A DNA stretch of 64,000 nucleotides from Sciscionella marina DSM 45152 (GTDB lineage: Bacteria > Actinomycetota > Actinomycetes > Mycobacteriales > Pseudonocardiaceae): NCBI RefSeq assembly GCF_000379465.1, contig NZ_KB905380.1, forward strand, positions 1,124,041-1,188,040. The letters run 5' to 3'. The notes under the pieces were generated by a model. The model ran no database searches. It saw only the letters and a list, made by a program, of their open reading frames with translations, and was not told the DNA's origin. The stretch's first letter is position 1; each line of letters opens with the position of its first letter. Shown one piece after another: positions 8,312-17,509 of this stretch. Position numbers and translations under genes: made by a program.

Positions 8312-9310
8312 TCAGTTCAGTTGATCGATGATGGTGCGCACGTCGTATCGGGGGCGGTAACCGGCGAGCCGGACGGCCTTGGCGGTCTCGATCTCCACGT
8401 CGAACCGCGGCCCGGGCAACCGAATCTCCCGGTACCGGACACCGATCCGCTCGGCCAGTTCCGGCACCACCTCGTCGTAGCCGAAGGCCGTCGGACCGGA
8501 GAGGTTGACGGTCTCGCCGACCACGGCCGGTTCGCGCAGCAGGCAGTCGAGGCCGTGCACCAGATCGCGCACATCGCAGAATTGGAAGCGATACGGCCTG
8601 TCCTGCTCGTCCCTGGCCAGCACGAGGCAGCTCTCCTGGTCCGGAACCTGTGCGTCCAGCGCGGCCACCGCCTCGGTGCGCCCGAGACCGGTGAGCAATG
8701 TGCGCAGCCCGGACCCGAAGAACAGCCGTCCTGACCAGCCGTCCGGATGGGTGATCTCCTCCGCCGCGGCGACAAGGGAGAACCGGGCGACGGTCACCGC
8801 GAGACCGGTGCGGTGGTAGTAGGCGGCGAGGCGTTCGTCCAGCTCCTTGGTCAGGCCGTAGAAGCTGTACGGGGCAAGCGGGCGCTCCTCCGCGATGGGC
8901 TCCCCCACCTGCAGCGCGGGATACACCTCGTCGCTGGAGGCGAGCACCACCCGCTCGATCGCACGGCCCCGCCCGATCGCACTGTCCCGCCCGGCCAACG
9001 CCTCGAACAGCAGATACGTGGCCCGCACATTCGCCTCGAACAGGCGATCGTTCGCGCCCGGCCCCCAATCCATGGTCGCCGCAAGGTGTACGGCCGCACC
9101 GACCCCGTCGACGGCCTCGGCCACCACGGCAGGATCGGTCAGGCTGCCCTCGATCGCCTCCACCGCTTCGGGGAGCGCGGCACGTCCCGGATCCTCGGGC
9201 AGTACCACGGCCCGCACCGGCCTGCCCTGGTCCAGCAGCGTGTCCACCAAGCGGGAACCGACCCGTCCGGTCGCACCGGTCACCAGTACCGGCGATCCCT
9301 GTGTCGTCAT
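8312..9310 (-). CDS. NAD-dependent epimerase/dehydratase
   Basis: A 332-residue extended SDR. It has the cofactor motif TGATGRVG at 11-18, the active-site Ser near 125-126 (LASSDEVYP), and Tyr151 and Lys155 in YGLTKE. The ATG overlaps the TGA of the permease gene (ATGA), so the two are coupled. Within the operon it could epimerise or oxidise a sugar or sugar lactone, as UDP-independent sugar dehydrogenases of this family do. The substrate is not visible. Confidence 0.87.
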   Translation of the reverse strand: MTTQGSPVLVTGATGRVGSRLVDTLLDQGRPVRAVVLPEDPGRAALPEAVEAIEGSLTDPAVVAEAVDGVGAAVHLAATMDWGPGANDRLFEANVRATYLLFEALAGRDSAIGRGRAIERVVLASSDEVYPALQVGEPIAEERPLAPYSFYGLTKELDERLAAYYHRTGLAVTVARFSLVAAAEEITHPDGWSGRLFFGSGLRTLLTGLGRTEAVAALDAQVPDQESCLVLARDEQDRPYRFQFCDVRDLVHGLDCLLREPAVVGETVNLSGPTAFGYDEVVPELAERIGVRYREIRLPGPRFDVEIETAKAVRLAGYRPRYDVRTIIDQLN

Positions 9311-10647
9311 ACTTCGTCCCTTTGCTTCTCGATTTCCCGGACCGGTTGTCCGGAGGCGAGCTCCTCGTGCCCGGTCTCCCGGGAGAACAGGACCGCGAAG
9401 AATGGGATCACTGCGGTCACCACCATGAACACCGCGACCGGCCAGGAGGCGCCGCCGGTGAGCGCGACAAGACCGGCAGCGATGAACGGGGTCGGCCCGC
9501 CGACGAACGCGCCGGTCAGTTCCCTGGCGAGCACCACGCCGCTGTACCGGAACCGGGTACTGAACATCTCCGAGTAGAAGGCCGGCAGCGTGCCGAACAT
9601 CGCCGCGGCGCCGAAGGAAAGACCGATCACCATGCCGACCGAGATCAGCACCGAATTGCCCGTATCGACCAGCCAGAAGAACGGGAAGGCGAACACCGCC
9701 GAGAACAGCGCCCCGCCGAGGTAGACCTTGCGCCTGCCGATCCGGTCCGAAAGCGCACCGAAGAACGGCATGGTGAACATGCCGACCACCGCGGCGAGCA
9801 GCAACCCCACCAGTGCCACGCTTCTCGGCAGGTGCAGTTCGGTGACCACATAGGACAGCACGAACACCTGGAACACATAGGCGCCGCCCTCCAGGAAGAA
9901 CCCGGCGCCGATGGCGAGCAGCAGTTCCTTGCGATAGTGCCGGAATACCCCGAGCAGCGGCATCCGCGCCGCGGAGCTCGTCGAGCGGACCTCTTCGAAC
10001 TTGGGCGTCTCGCTGATGTGCAGCCGGATGTAGAGGCTGGCGGCCACGATCACGATGCTGATCAGGAACGGAACACGCCAGCCCCAGGAGGCCAGGTCCT
10101 CGGGCGGCAACCAGGAAAACAGCGTGAACACTCCGGTCGCCAGGAACAGGGCGAGGAAGTTGGCGGCCGAGATCAAGCCGCCGTAGTAGCCGCGCCGCCC
10201 TGGCGCGTGTTCCACGGAGAACACCACCGCGCCCGCGTATTCCGCACCCGCGCCCAGGCCCTGGACCAGGCGCAGCAGCACCAACAGCACCGGGGCCAGC
10301 CAGCCCGCCGCCGCGTAGGTGGGCAGCAGACCGATACAGAAGGTGGACAACCCCATCAGCACGAGGGTGATGATCAGGACCGGTTTACGACCCTTGCGGT
10401 CGCCGAGATTGCCGAACACCACGCCGCCGATCGGCCGGGCCAGGAACCCGACCGCATACGTCGCGAACGCGGCCAGGGTTCCGGCGATCGGGGAGAAATC
10501 CGGAAAGAACAGCCGGTTCAGGATCAGCGCGGCGGCCTGTCCGTAGACGATGAAGTCGTACCACTGCAGCACATTTCCCAGAACCGTCGCCCACATGACC
10601 TTCGCCATCGAGGGCTTCGCGGCCACACTGCCGTTACTCGTTCCCAT
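9307..10647 (-). CDS. MFS transporter, metabolite:H+ symporter (MHS) type
   Basis: A 446-residue membrane protein with 12 predicted helices. Helix 1 carries NVLQWYDFIVYGQAAAL, the WYDF signature of the MHS branch (ShiA, ProP and citrate carriers). The helix 2-3 loop has GDRKGRK. Such carriers import small polar acids or osmolytes with protons. It is the first structural gene after the IclR regulator (24-base gap) and probably brings in the operon's substrate. Confidence 0.9.
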   Translation of the reverse strand: MGTSNGSVAAKPSMAKVMWATVLGNVLQWYDFIVYGQAAALILNRLFFPDFSPIAGTLAAFATYAVGFLARPIGGVVFGNLGDRKGRKPVLIITLVLMGLSTFCIGLLPTYAAAGWLAPVLLVLLRLVQGLGAGAEYAGAVVFSVEHAPGRRGYYGGLISAANFLALFLATGVFTLFSWLPPEDLASWGWRVPFLISIVIVAASLYIRLHISETPKFEEVRSTSSAARMPLLGVFRHYRKELLLAIGAGFFLEGGAYVFQVFVLSYVVTELHLPRSVALVGLLLAAVVGMFTMPFFGALSDRIGRRKVYLGGALFSAVFAFPFFWLVDTGNSVLISVGMVIGLSFGAAAMFGTLPAFYSEMFSTRFRYSGVVLARELTGAFVGGPTPFIAAGLVALTGGASWPVAVFMVVTAVIPFFAVLFSRETGHEELASGQPVREIEKQRDEV

Positions 10648-10671
10648 GGGACTGTCCCTTTCTTCGCGCGC

Positions 10672-11430
10672 TCAGCGACCGCCGAGCCGCACCGCCACCG
10701 CGGCGGCCTCCGCGGCCACCCGTTCGCCGATGACGGAGTCCTGTTCCACCGGAAGCCGATCACCCGGCCCACTGACCGAGATCGCGTACCTCGGCGCCCC
10801 CGAGCGGTCGGTGATCGCCGCCCCGATACAGCGCAGGCCGAGCGAGGATTCCTCGTCGTCCACCGCGTACCCGGTATCCCGCGCGGTACGCAGATCGCCG
10901 AGCAGCGCGGTCCAGCTCGTCCGCGTGCGCTCGGTCAGCCGCTCGCTCATCGCGCTGTTCGCCAGCGCCTTCGCCTCCGCTTCCGGCATGGCCGCCAGCA
11001 GTGCCTTGCCCAATGCCGTGCAGTTCCAGTGGTCTCGTTCCCCGACCGAGGCTCCCTTGCGGATCGGGCGTGGGCTCTCCAGCGCGTGCACCACGATCAG
11101 CGTCTCGCCCGCTCGCACCCCCAGGTTCACGGTCTCGCCGAACTCCTCGAGCAGACGGCGCATCCCCGGTTCGGCCGCGGCCAGCACGTCCTCACCACCG
11201 GCCCAGCCGTTCGCCAACTCCAGCAGTCCCGGCCCGACCCGGTAGGCGCGGCTCCCCGGATCACGCTCGACGAGGCTGTAGTGCTCGAGCGCGGTCAGAT
11301 AGCGCAAGGCCGTCGCCTCACTCAACTCCGTGGCCCGCGCGGTCTCGGCAAGCGTGCCACCGGCCGTCGAGACGACCCGCAACAACGCCGCGACCCGGTC
11401 CACCGCCTGCACACCACTCAAGTCTTTCAT
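10672..11430 (-). CDS. IclR family transcriptional regulator, operon leader
   Basis: A 252-residue regulator with an N-terminal winged helix (about residues 5-60, with the stretch LAETARATELSEATALRYL) and a C-terminal IclR effector domain (about 75-245, with CTALGKALLAAMPE and LGLRCIGAAITD). It is the first gene of the minus-strand operon that runs to 3189. A TGAAAG-ATC-CTTTCA palindrome lies directly upstream, so it probably controls itself and the catabolic genes. Confidence 0.9.
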   Translation of the reverse strand: MKDLSGVQAVDRVAALLRVVSTAGGTLAETARATELSEATALRYLTALEHYSLVERDPGSRAYRVGPGLLELANGWAGGEDVLAAAEPGMRRLLEEFGETVNLGVRAGETLIVVHALESPRPIRKGASVGERDHWNCTALGKALLAAMPEAEAKALANSAMSERLTERTRTSWTALLGDLRTARDTGYAVDDEESSLGLRCIGAAITDRSGAPRYAISVSGPGDRLPVEQDSVIGERVAAEAAAVAVRLGGR

Positions 11431-11434
11431 TGAC

Positions 11435-11449
11435 TGAAAGATCCTTTCA
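11435..11449. promoter_or_regulatory. Inverted repeat TGAAAG-N3-CTTTCA, candidate IclR operator
   Basis: A perfect 6-bp inverted repeat with a 3-bp centre starts 5 bases upstream of the IclR start codon and faces the divergent LacI gene. The size and position fit an IclR-type operator; binding is inferred. Confidence 0.5.
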
Positions 11450-11563
11450 AAATATTGTTCTCGGACAGTACGTCCCTCTCTCCGGACACGTCAAGCTTCA
11501 GCACGAACGCCGCGGCCCTGTACAGTCGGCTGCGGTGTCGATCGGCTGATCGGGGATGAGGTC

Positions 11564-12421
11564 GTGGCCAGTCGGTTGCGGGATGTCGCGGAGCTCGCGG
11601 GCGTGTCGGTGAAGACCGTGTCCAATGTGGTCAACGGCTACCGGTTCATCTCGCCGGCCACGAAGGCCAAGGTCGAATCGGCGATCCGAGAGCTGGACTA
11701 CCGGCCGAACGTGTCGGCACGCAATCTCCGCCGCGGCCGCTCGGGAATGATCGCGGTCGGGGTTCCCTCGATCCGGAACGCGTATTTCGCCAAGCTCGCC
11801 CAGTTGCTGGTGAAGGAGGCGCAGTCGCGCGGGCTGACCGTGCTGGTGGACTGCACCGACGGGGTCGCCGAACGCGAGCGCCTGCTCACCGAGGGGTTCC
11901 ACGCCGATTTCGTGGACGGACTCATTCTCTGCCCCTGGCAGCTGACCAGTGCCGACCTCGCGCTCCGCAAGGACCACACCCCGCTGGTCCTGCTCGGCGA
12001 ACGACTGCACGAGGCCGCCGACAGCGTGGGCGTGGACAGTCGCGCGGCCGCCCGCGCGGCGACCGGGCACCTGCTCGACCAGGGGTGCCGGAAGATCGGC
12101 CTGGTCACTCCCCCGCCCGAATCGGTGAGCCCGGTCGTCGCGGAACTGCGCAGGGACGGTTACGGCCGCGCACTACGGAAGGCCGGGCAGCACGTCGACC
12201 CCGATCTGGTCGCTTACCCGCCGAGCGACGAACACGGCGATCTCACCGGCGTACTGGAACCGCTGCTCGCCGCCGGGGTCGATGGCCTGTTCTGCTTCAA
12301 CGACCCGCTCGCCCTGGCCGCCGTGCGCGCGGTGATCGCCTGCAGCTACCGCGTTCCCGAGGATGTCGCCGTGATCGACCGCGAGGACCAGCCAGGCACC
12401 GTTAGCAGCAAACGAGTTTGA
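11564..12421 (+). pseudogene. LacI family regulator truncated by an IS element
   Basis: The frame starts with a normal LacI helix-turn-helix (RDVAELAGVSVKTVSNVVNG, about residues 5-25) and a periplasmic-binding-like domain (GMIAVGVPSIRNAYFAKL onward). Homology stops at VPEDVAVI, about residue 271, where the family continues with G-F/Y-D-D and 60-70 more residues. From about 12377 the DNA belongs to the reverse complement of a transposase, and the last 14 residues are read from it. The effector domain is incomplete, so the protein is probably inactive or altered. It was divergent from the IclR-led operon and may have been its second regulator. Confidence 0.85.
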
Positions 12422-13536
12422 GGGCAGGTGGGCGATGGCCGAGTCCTTCAAGTCCGCGTGCACGTTCTCGATGATCGCGTGCTGCCGGTGCAGCTGGTCC
12501 ATTGCGACCGTGTCGAACTCATCCTGGGCCACGGTGGTGAAGAAGGCGTGGAAACGCCACACACCGAACAGGGTTCCCTGCCCGGCCGCCTTCTTCTTGT
12601 CCGCGTTGACGTCCGGTATCCGGCGCACGAGCCGACCGGGCACGCGGTCGCCTTGCGTTGAGCGGCAAACGCGGTAAAGCCGATTTCGGCGACCTCCACC
12701 TTCGAGATCCACCTGCCGGTCCCGTCGTCCCAGATGGCTTTGCGGATACTCGATCGAAGTCCACGCGTCCTCACCGATGGTGGCGATCGCGCGCTTGACG
12801 TCTGCGTTCAACCGGACCGTGACCGACACGTCCGCCCTGGCCTTGAGGACAGCAGAAATGTTGGGGTGCCCCATGAACGCCGAATCCGCACCTTCCCGAC
12901 AGCGTCAGCCGGTCGCATCCTGGCCACGGTCTTCAGTGTGTCGGCAACCAGACGCTTCGCGCCGCGTGGGGAGCCAACCGCGCCCTTACGCAGCCGCTGA
13001 CCGATGATCACCGGTGCGACCCGGCCGGTGGAGACGGTGGCGATGAACGAGTTCAGGCTGCAGACGCCGGAGTACCCGAACCCCACACCCTGCTTCTTGT
13101 GGCCGCGGACCTCGATGATCGAGTCGTCGATGTCGACGATCGCTCGCTCGTCCAGTCCGGCCAGCAGCGGTGTCTGCTGGTTCAACCCGATCAGGACGCG
13201 GGAGGCGACCGCGTCCAACTGCCGCACGTGCCCAAACGTGAAGGACCGCAGGAACGACCCGAGCGTGGACGGGGCATAGCAGCCATCAAAGAGCTTCTTC
13301 ATCGCGCCGTGCCGCAGCAGGGCCATGTCGTCGATCGAGTCGGCCCCCGCGAGCATGCCCCCGACCAGGGCGGTGACCTTCGCCCCAGCGTGCGAGCCCT
13401 TGTCCGTGTGCACCGAAAGGTACTCGTCGGCCAGCCCGGTAAGGTCGACGTTCTCCGCCAGTTGCATGATCGGGACGAGCCCGGCCGGAGACACGAGATT
13501 CGGTTCGTCGAACGTGGCTGACACCACCGGCAGCAT
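12379..13536 (-). pseudogene. IS1380-like transposase, frameshifted and 3'-truncated
   Basis: The N-terminal part is intact for about 220 residues: a start with PVVSATFDEPNLVSPAGL and a first catalytic Asp region AIVDIDDSIIEVRGHKKQG. It then breaks near 12888, exactly at the second catalytic-Asp motif (read as VR-frameshift-DSAFMGHPN). Two more frame changes follow, near 12750 (to KAIWDDGTGRWISKVEVAE) and near 12665 (to GDRVPGRLVRRIPDVNADK). The end of the gene, after ANGAWLVLAV, is missing and abuts the LacI gene. The element cannot make a working transposase. Confidence 0.75.
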
Positions 13537-13690
13537 ACGAGAAGGTTGCCTCTACGAGGTGTCCTTGGTTGTGGGCCAGATTGTTCCTTTCGACAGTCCA
13601 ATCTTCCCAGAATACAAGGGCATTCTCGCTTTACGACGCGCTCACGCCCCCAATCGGATCGGTGGATTGAGGCTTACGCCGACTCTTCCG

Positions 13691-15472
13691 TCAGGTATTG
13701 AGTGGCGGAACAAGTTCGGCGTCGAGTGTCTCGTCGACCTTCTGCAGGATGTCGATGTGATGAGCGAGCCAGATCATGAATTGGGTGTCCGCCGATCGGA
13801 TATCCATGTTCAGTGCCCTGCTGACCCGGTTGAGCTTGTAGAGCGTCGTATTGCGGTGTAACTGGAGCCGCCGTGCAGCGGCGTTGAGGTTGCCGGATTC
13901 GGCGATATAGGCAAGGACGACGTTTTCCAGTGTGCAGGTATTTCCATCCGTATGCCGCAGCGGCGTCAGCAGCTCCGCGGCGAACCGGTGGCCGTTTTCG
14001 GAGCGTGCCAGCTCGCCGATGGCGACGAAGACACGTAAATCATCGTACCCGGCGACGGGTGGCGCATCGATACGACGGCCGAGCGCGAGGGCGGTTCGTG
14101 CCTGGCGATAACTGGCGGCGATCCCGGCCGCACCAATGCCGTTCCTGCCGAAGGCCACTCTGGCATCGGAACCCAGGCGTTCGCTGAGCAACTCGCGGAC
14201 GGCGTTGGCCGTTTCCCGCCCTGTCTTGTTGTCTGCGCGTTGCGGGAGGGGGCATACCGCGACGAGGTTCCCGCCGATCTGTGTGGTCAATACGGGCAGC
14301 CCGGTCTCGGACAAGTGACGTTCGACGGCGCGTGCGGCAGTGTTGAGCTGGCGGACTGCCTTTGCCTGGTCGGCGATCGGCGGGTCCGGCTCTGCCACGG
14401 CGACGATGTAGCTGGCATCGACGTCGAACCCATGATATCGGGCCCTGGCCTGGAGTTGCTGGCTGTCGGCGAACCGGCCATGCACGAGGTCGACGATGAA
14501 ATCGCCTCGGGTGCGTTCCTCGGCTTCGGTGATCGAACGGATCCGGAGCAGCTCCGATCCGATGAGCACGGCGCCTTCATGGGTGATGATCCGCCGCTGC
14601 GCACGGTCGTGTGGGTCGGCGTCGACGGTGTCCAGCGCGGCCGCGACGCCGGTGATCTCGCCGCCGAAGGTCACCGGCGAGGCGATCAGCACCGTGCTGG
14701 CGGCTGTTCCGATCGGCGCGAGCATGGATGGCTCGATCGATGGTGTCGCCGATGGTGCCTGTGCGGTCAGCCGGCCGAGATAGTCCGCGAGTGTCTCGAT
14801 GAGCGGTTCTGGCTGTGGTTTCTGCGTGCCCGCGGCACTTTCGTATGCCAACAGACGAACGTCGAGATCGAGGACCAATACGGGAGTTTTCGCCATGCGT
14901 GCCATACCGGAGGCCAGTGCCCGCACACCGGCGCCTCTTGCGAGTATTTCACCGAGTGCGCGGTGTACGTGGTCACGATATTCGAGTACGTGCGTCGATT
15001 GGGCGAGTACTTTGGTCGCGACGAGTTGACTGACCGTACGGTAATCGGTGCTGGGGGCCATGATCGCCAAGGGCAGTTCAGCCTCATCGGCTGCTTCGCG
15101 GGCTTCCGCGATCACGGTGCCGAGCTCGCCGCCCGGTGCCGAGTCGAGGGACTCGAGCTGTACCAGGATCGCCACTGCGCCCTGACGTTTGACGGTGTGG
15201 ACCTTCGCTGCGCCGGTGTCGCCGTGCAGGTCCGTCATCGGCGCATGCACCACGGTGCCCTCGCGGTCGGTGGTGCCGGACAGCTCCGAGAGCGGTAGGC
15301 ACCAGCGGACCGGCTGATGCACCCCGGCCGAGCCCGCGACCAATGTGTTACGGAGCAAGGGCTCGGCGAGCAGTGCGGCTACGGTCAGGGGCTCACTTTC
15401 GGGACGTTCATCCTGTGCGCTGCCGGGTTCATCGGTGGTCGTCGGAGTTCGGGCCGTCGTTTCCTGTGCCAT
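13691..15472 (-). CDS. PucR family transcriptional regulator
   Basis: A 593-residue regulator with the PucR layout. The N-terminal PucR sensory domain covers about residues 28-170, from LTVAALLAEPLL. A middle region and a GGDEF-like segment follow. The C-terminal HTH_30 lies at about 535-575, with SGNLNAAARRLQLHRNTTLY as its recognition part. PucR proteins control purine, amino-acid and aromatic catabolism genes, often their neighbours. It is divergent from the aldehyde dehydrogenase gene with 111 bases between. The motif CACTGTSCACAAT is shared by that gap and the promoter at 21053, suggesting one regulon. Confidence 0.92.
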   Translation of the reverse strand: MAQETTARTPTTTDEPGSAQDERPESEPLTVAALLAEPLLRNTLVAGSAGVHQPVRWCLPLSELSGTTDREGTVVHAPMTDLHGDTGAAKVHTVKRQGAVAILVQLESLDSAPGGELGTVIAEAREAADEAELPLAIMAPSTDYRTVSQLVATKVLAQSTHVLEYRDHVHRALGEILARGAGVRALASGMARMAKTPVLVLDLDVRLLAYESAAGTQKPQPEPLIETLADYLGRLTAQAPSATPSIEPSMLAPIGTAASTVLIASPVTFGGEITGVAAALDTVDADPHDRAQRRIITHEGAVLIGSELLRIRSITEAEERTRGDFIVDLVHGRFADSQQLQARARYHGFDVDASYIVAVAEPDPPIADQAKAVRQLNTAARAVERHLSETGLPVLTTQIGGNLVAVCPLPQRADNKTGRETANAVRELLSERLGSDARVAFGRNGIGAAGIAASYRQARTALALGRRIDAPPVAGYDDLRVFVAIGELARSENGHRFAAELLTPLRHTDGNTCTLENVVLAYIAESGNLNAAARRLQLHRNTTLYKLNRVSRALNMDIRSADTQFMIWLAHHIDILQKVDETLDAELVPPLNT

Positions 15473-15554
15473 ATGCCCACTTCCGGTTCACGAGTCGGTG
15501 CAGTTCGTCCAGTGTCGGCCATCAGGGTTGACCCAGACAATGCTGAAGAGCCGT

Positions 15555-15567
15555 CACTGTCCACAAT
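15555..15567. promoter_or_regulatory. CACTGTCCACAAT motif, candidate PucR operator
   Basis: This 13-mer lies 17 bases before the aldehyde dehydrogenase start. It differs by one base from CACTGTGCACAAT at 21052-21064, in the gap between the GGT and permease genes. Finding it in two promoters of the same block suggests a shared regulator, most simply PucR. Confidence 0.4.
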
Positions 15568-15583
15568 TCGTCGGAGGTTCTTC

Positions 15584-17038
15584 GTGCATTCCGCACCATC
15601 AGCCGAGGGGACCGGATCCCCGGGATCGGGCCCGCCCGCGATGGAAGTGTCCGTCGATCCGGCCTCACCGGATCGGATCGTCCATACCTTTCACCCCGCC
15701 GGCCCCGGCGAGGTACGTGCTGCGATCGATGCCGCTGAGGCGGCGGCCCCGGAGTGGGCGGCGGCACCGCCACTGCGCCGGGCGAGTGTCCTCGACGGGA
15801 TCGCTGACCGACTGGAACAGCGTGGTGAGCAGATTGCCTCGTTGATCACCGCCGAGGAGGGAAAGCCGATCGGGGCGGCGCGCGGCGAGGTCGCGAAGTC
15901 GGTCGAGCAGTTCCGGCTCGCAGCTCAACTGGCCTACCTCGTTGAGGGAACCACGTACCCAGCCGAGACCCAGGACACCTTCGCCTACACCCTGCGCACC
16001 CCGCTCGGTGTGGTCGCCGCGATCACGCCGTGGAACTTCCCGGTCTCGCTCGCGGCACGTAAGATAGCCCCGGCGTTGGCCGTCGGCAACGCCGTGGTGT
16101 TCAAGCCGTCCCCGATCACCGCCGCGACAGGGGCATTACTCGCCGAGCTCGCCAGGGACGCCGGGACCCCCGAAGGGGTGCTACCGGTTGTGCAAGGCCA
16201 GGACAACGCCGCCATGGACGCTCTGTTGCAGGACGAACGTGTTCGCGCGGTCAGTTTCACGGGCTCGGACGCTACGGGTGCGGTGATCCGTACGCGCAGT
16301 AGCGACAGGGTCCGTCTCCAGCTCGAGCTCGGCGGCCGCAACGCTGCCGTGGTCGGAGCCGACGCCGACCTGGCCGCGGCCGCCAAGGCTGTCGCGGCCG
16401 GAGCATTCGGGCTGACCGGGCAGGCGTGTACTTCGACGGACCGCGTCCTGGTCGCGGAACCGGTGGTCACCGAGTTCACCGACCTGTTGGCCGCCGAGGT
16501 ACGCCGGCTTCGGGTCGGCCAAGGTACTCAGGACGGGGTCACCAGTGGGCCGGTGGCTACCGCCGCTCAGTTCGCGCGGTTGAGCAGGTTGCGGGAGTCG
16601 GCTGTCGCGGCTGGTGCGAGGCCCGCCGCGCAAGCGCAGTCGGCCGATGGCAACGACCCCGATGGGTACTGGATCACGCCAACCTTGTTCACCGACGTTC
16701 CTGAGGGGCATCCGTTGGTCACCGATGAGGTTTTCGGTCCGTTCTGTTCGGTGCTGCCTGTGCGCGACGTCGAGGAGGCCTTGGCGGTCATCAATGCCTC
16801 CACGCATGGACTGGTCGCGGGAGTGCACACCGTCGATCTTTCGGTGGCACACCGTTTCGCTGCCGCAGCCCGGTGCGGACTGGTGAAAGTGAACTCCCCG
16901 ACCACCGGTAATGGTGTCGCCCCGCCGTTCGGCGGGTGGAACGCGTCCGCTGGCGGTGCATTCCCGGAAGGCGGACGCCAGGCCATCGATTTCGTCACTG
17001 AAACCAAGACCGTCTATCTCAACCATGGAGGCAACTGA
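15584..17038 (+). CDS. NAD(P)-dependent aldehyde dehydrogenase (succinate-semialdehyde dehydrogenase-like)
   Basis: A 484-residue aldehyde dehydrogenase. Asn151 (TPWNF), Glu248 (LELGG) and nucleophile Cys282 (GQACTS) form the active site; FTGSD at 225-229 is the cofactor loop. Overall it resembles succinate-semialdehyde and related omega-semialdehyde dehydrogenases. The GTG at 15584 has GGAGG six bases upstream and gives the family length, although the frame is open further upstream. It overlaps the GlcG-like gene by TGATG. It would oxidise an aldehyde formed in the surrounding pathway to its acid. Confidence 0.92.
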   Translation: MHSAPSAEGTGSPGSGPPAMEVSVDPASPDRIVHTFHPAGPGEVRAAIDAAEAAAPEWAAAPPLRRASVLDGIADRLEQRGEQIASLITAEEGKPIGAARGEVAKSVEQFRLAAQLAYLVEGTTYPAETQDTFAYTLRTPLGVVAAITPWNFPVSLAARKIAPALAVGNAVVFKPSPITAATGALLAELARDAGTPEGVLPVVQGQDNAAMDALLQDERVRAVSFTGSDATGAVIRTRSSDRVRLQLELGGRNAAVVGADADLAAAAKAVAAGAFGLTGQACTSTDRVLVAEPVVTEFTDLLAAEVRRLRVGQGTQDGVTSGPVATAAQFARLSRLRESAVAAGARPAAQAQSADGNDPDGYWITPTLFTDVPEGHPLVTDEVFGPFCSVLPVRDVEEALAVINASTHGLVAGVHTVDLSVAHRFAAAARCGLVKVNSPTTGNGVAPPFGGWNASAGGAFPEGGRQAIDFVTETKTVYLNHGGN

Positions 17039-17490
17039 TGCAGACCATTCACCGGCTGGACCTCGAAGACGCCACGATCATCCTGGCGGCCGGCGAGGCG
17101 GAGGCGAAGCGGATCGGTGTCAAACAGACGATCTGTGTGGCCGACGATGGTGCCCATCCGATCGCGCTGCACCGGATGACGGGTGCGCGGCTGACCGGTG
17201 TGGACATCGCCATCGCGAAGGCGTTCACTGCTGCCGGGCATCAACGCCCGACCCATTTGTTCAACGAGCCGCCGAACGGGCCGGCATTGCCGGGCAATGA
17301 GGCTTTCGGGATACAGCACATGCATCCGGGAAAGTTCACGGTGTTCGTGGGTGGTTTCCCGATTGTGTACGGCGACCAGATCATTGGTGCGGTTGGCGTG
17401 AGCGGTGGCAACGGGGAGCAGGACAAGGCGGTCGGTGCCGCTGCGCTCACCGCGTTCGAACAGCACGTCGCCGGTACCATGACGACCTGA
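17038..17490 (+). CDS. GlcG/HbpS-like heme-binding domain protein
   Basis: A 150-residue protein of the GlcG/HbpS (formerly DUF336) family. It contains LEDATIILAAGEAEAKR at the start and FVGGFPIVYGDQIIGAVGVSGG near the end, both typical. HbpS members bind haem or cobalamin, and related proteins in catabolic clusters act as accessory factors or isomerases. It is coupled to the aldehyde dehydrogenase by a TGATG overlap and ends convergent with the MFS gene at 17510. Its role here is not known. Confidence 0.8.
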   Translation: MQTIHRLDLEDATIILAAGEAEAKRIGVKQTICVADDGAHPIALHRMTGARLTGVDIAIAKAFTAAGHQRPTHLFNEPPNGPALPGNEAFGIQHMHPGKFTVFVGGFPIVYGDQIIGAVGVSGGNGEQDKAVGAAALTAFEQHVAGTMTT

Positions 17491-17509
17491 GCCCTGCGGC
17501 CGGGTTGTT

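Noticed and set aside
9301-11433. A 710-codon plus-strand frame
   Set aside because: It lies opposite the permease and IclR genes, is rich in H, R, Q and E repeats, and has no recognisable domain. It is a codon-bias shadow.
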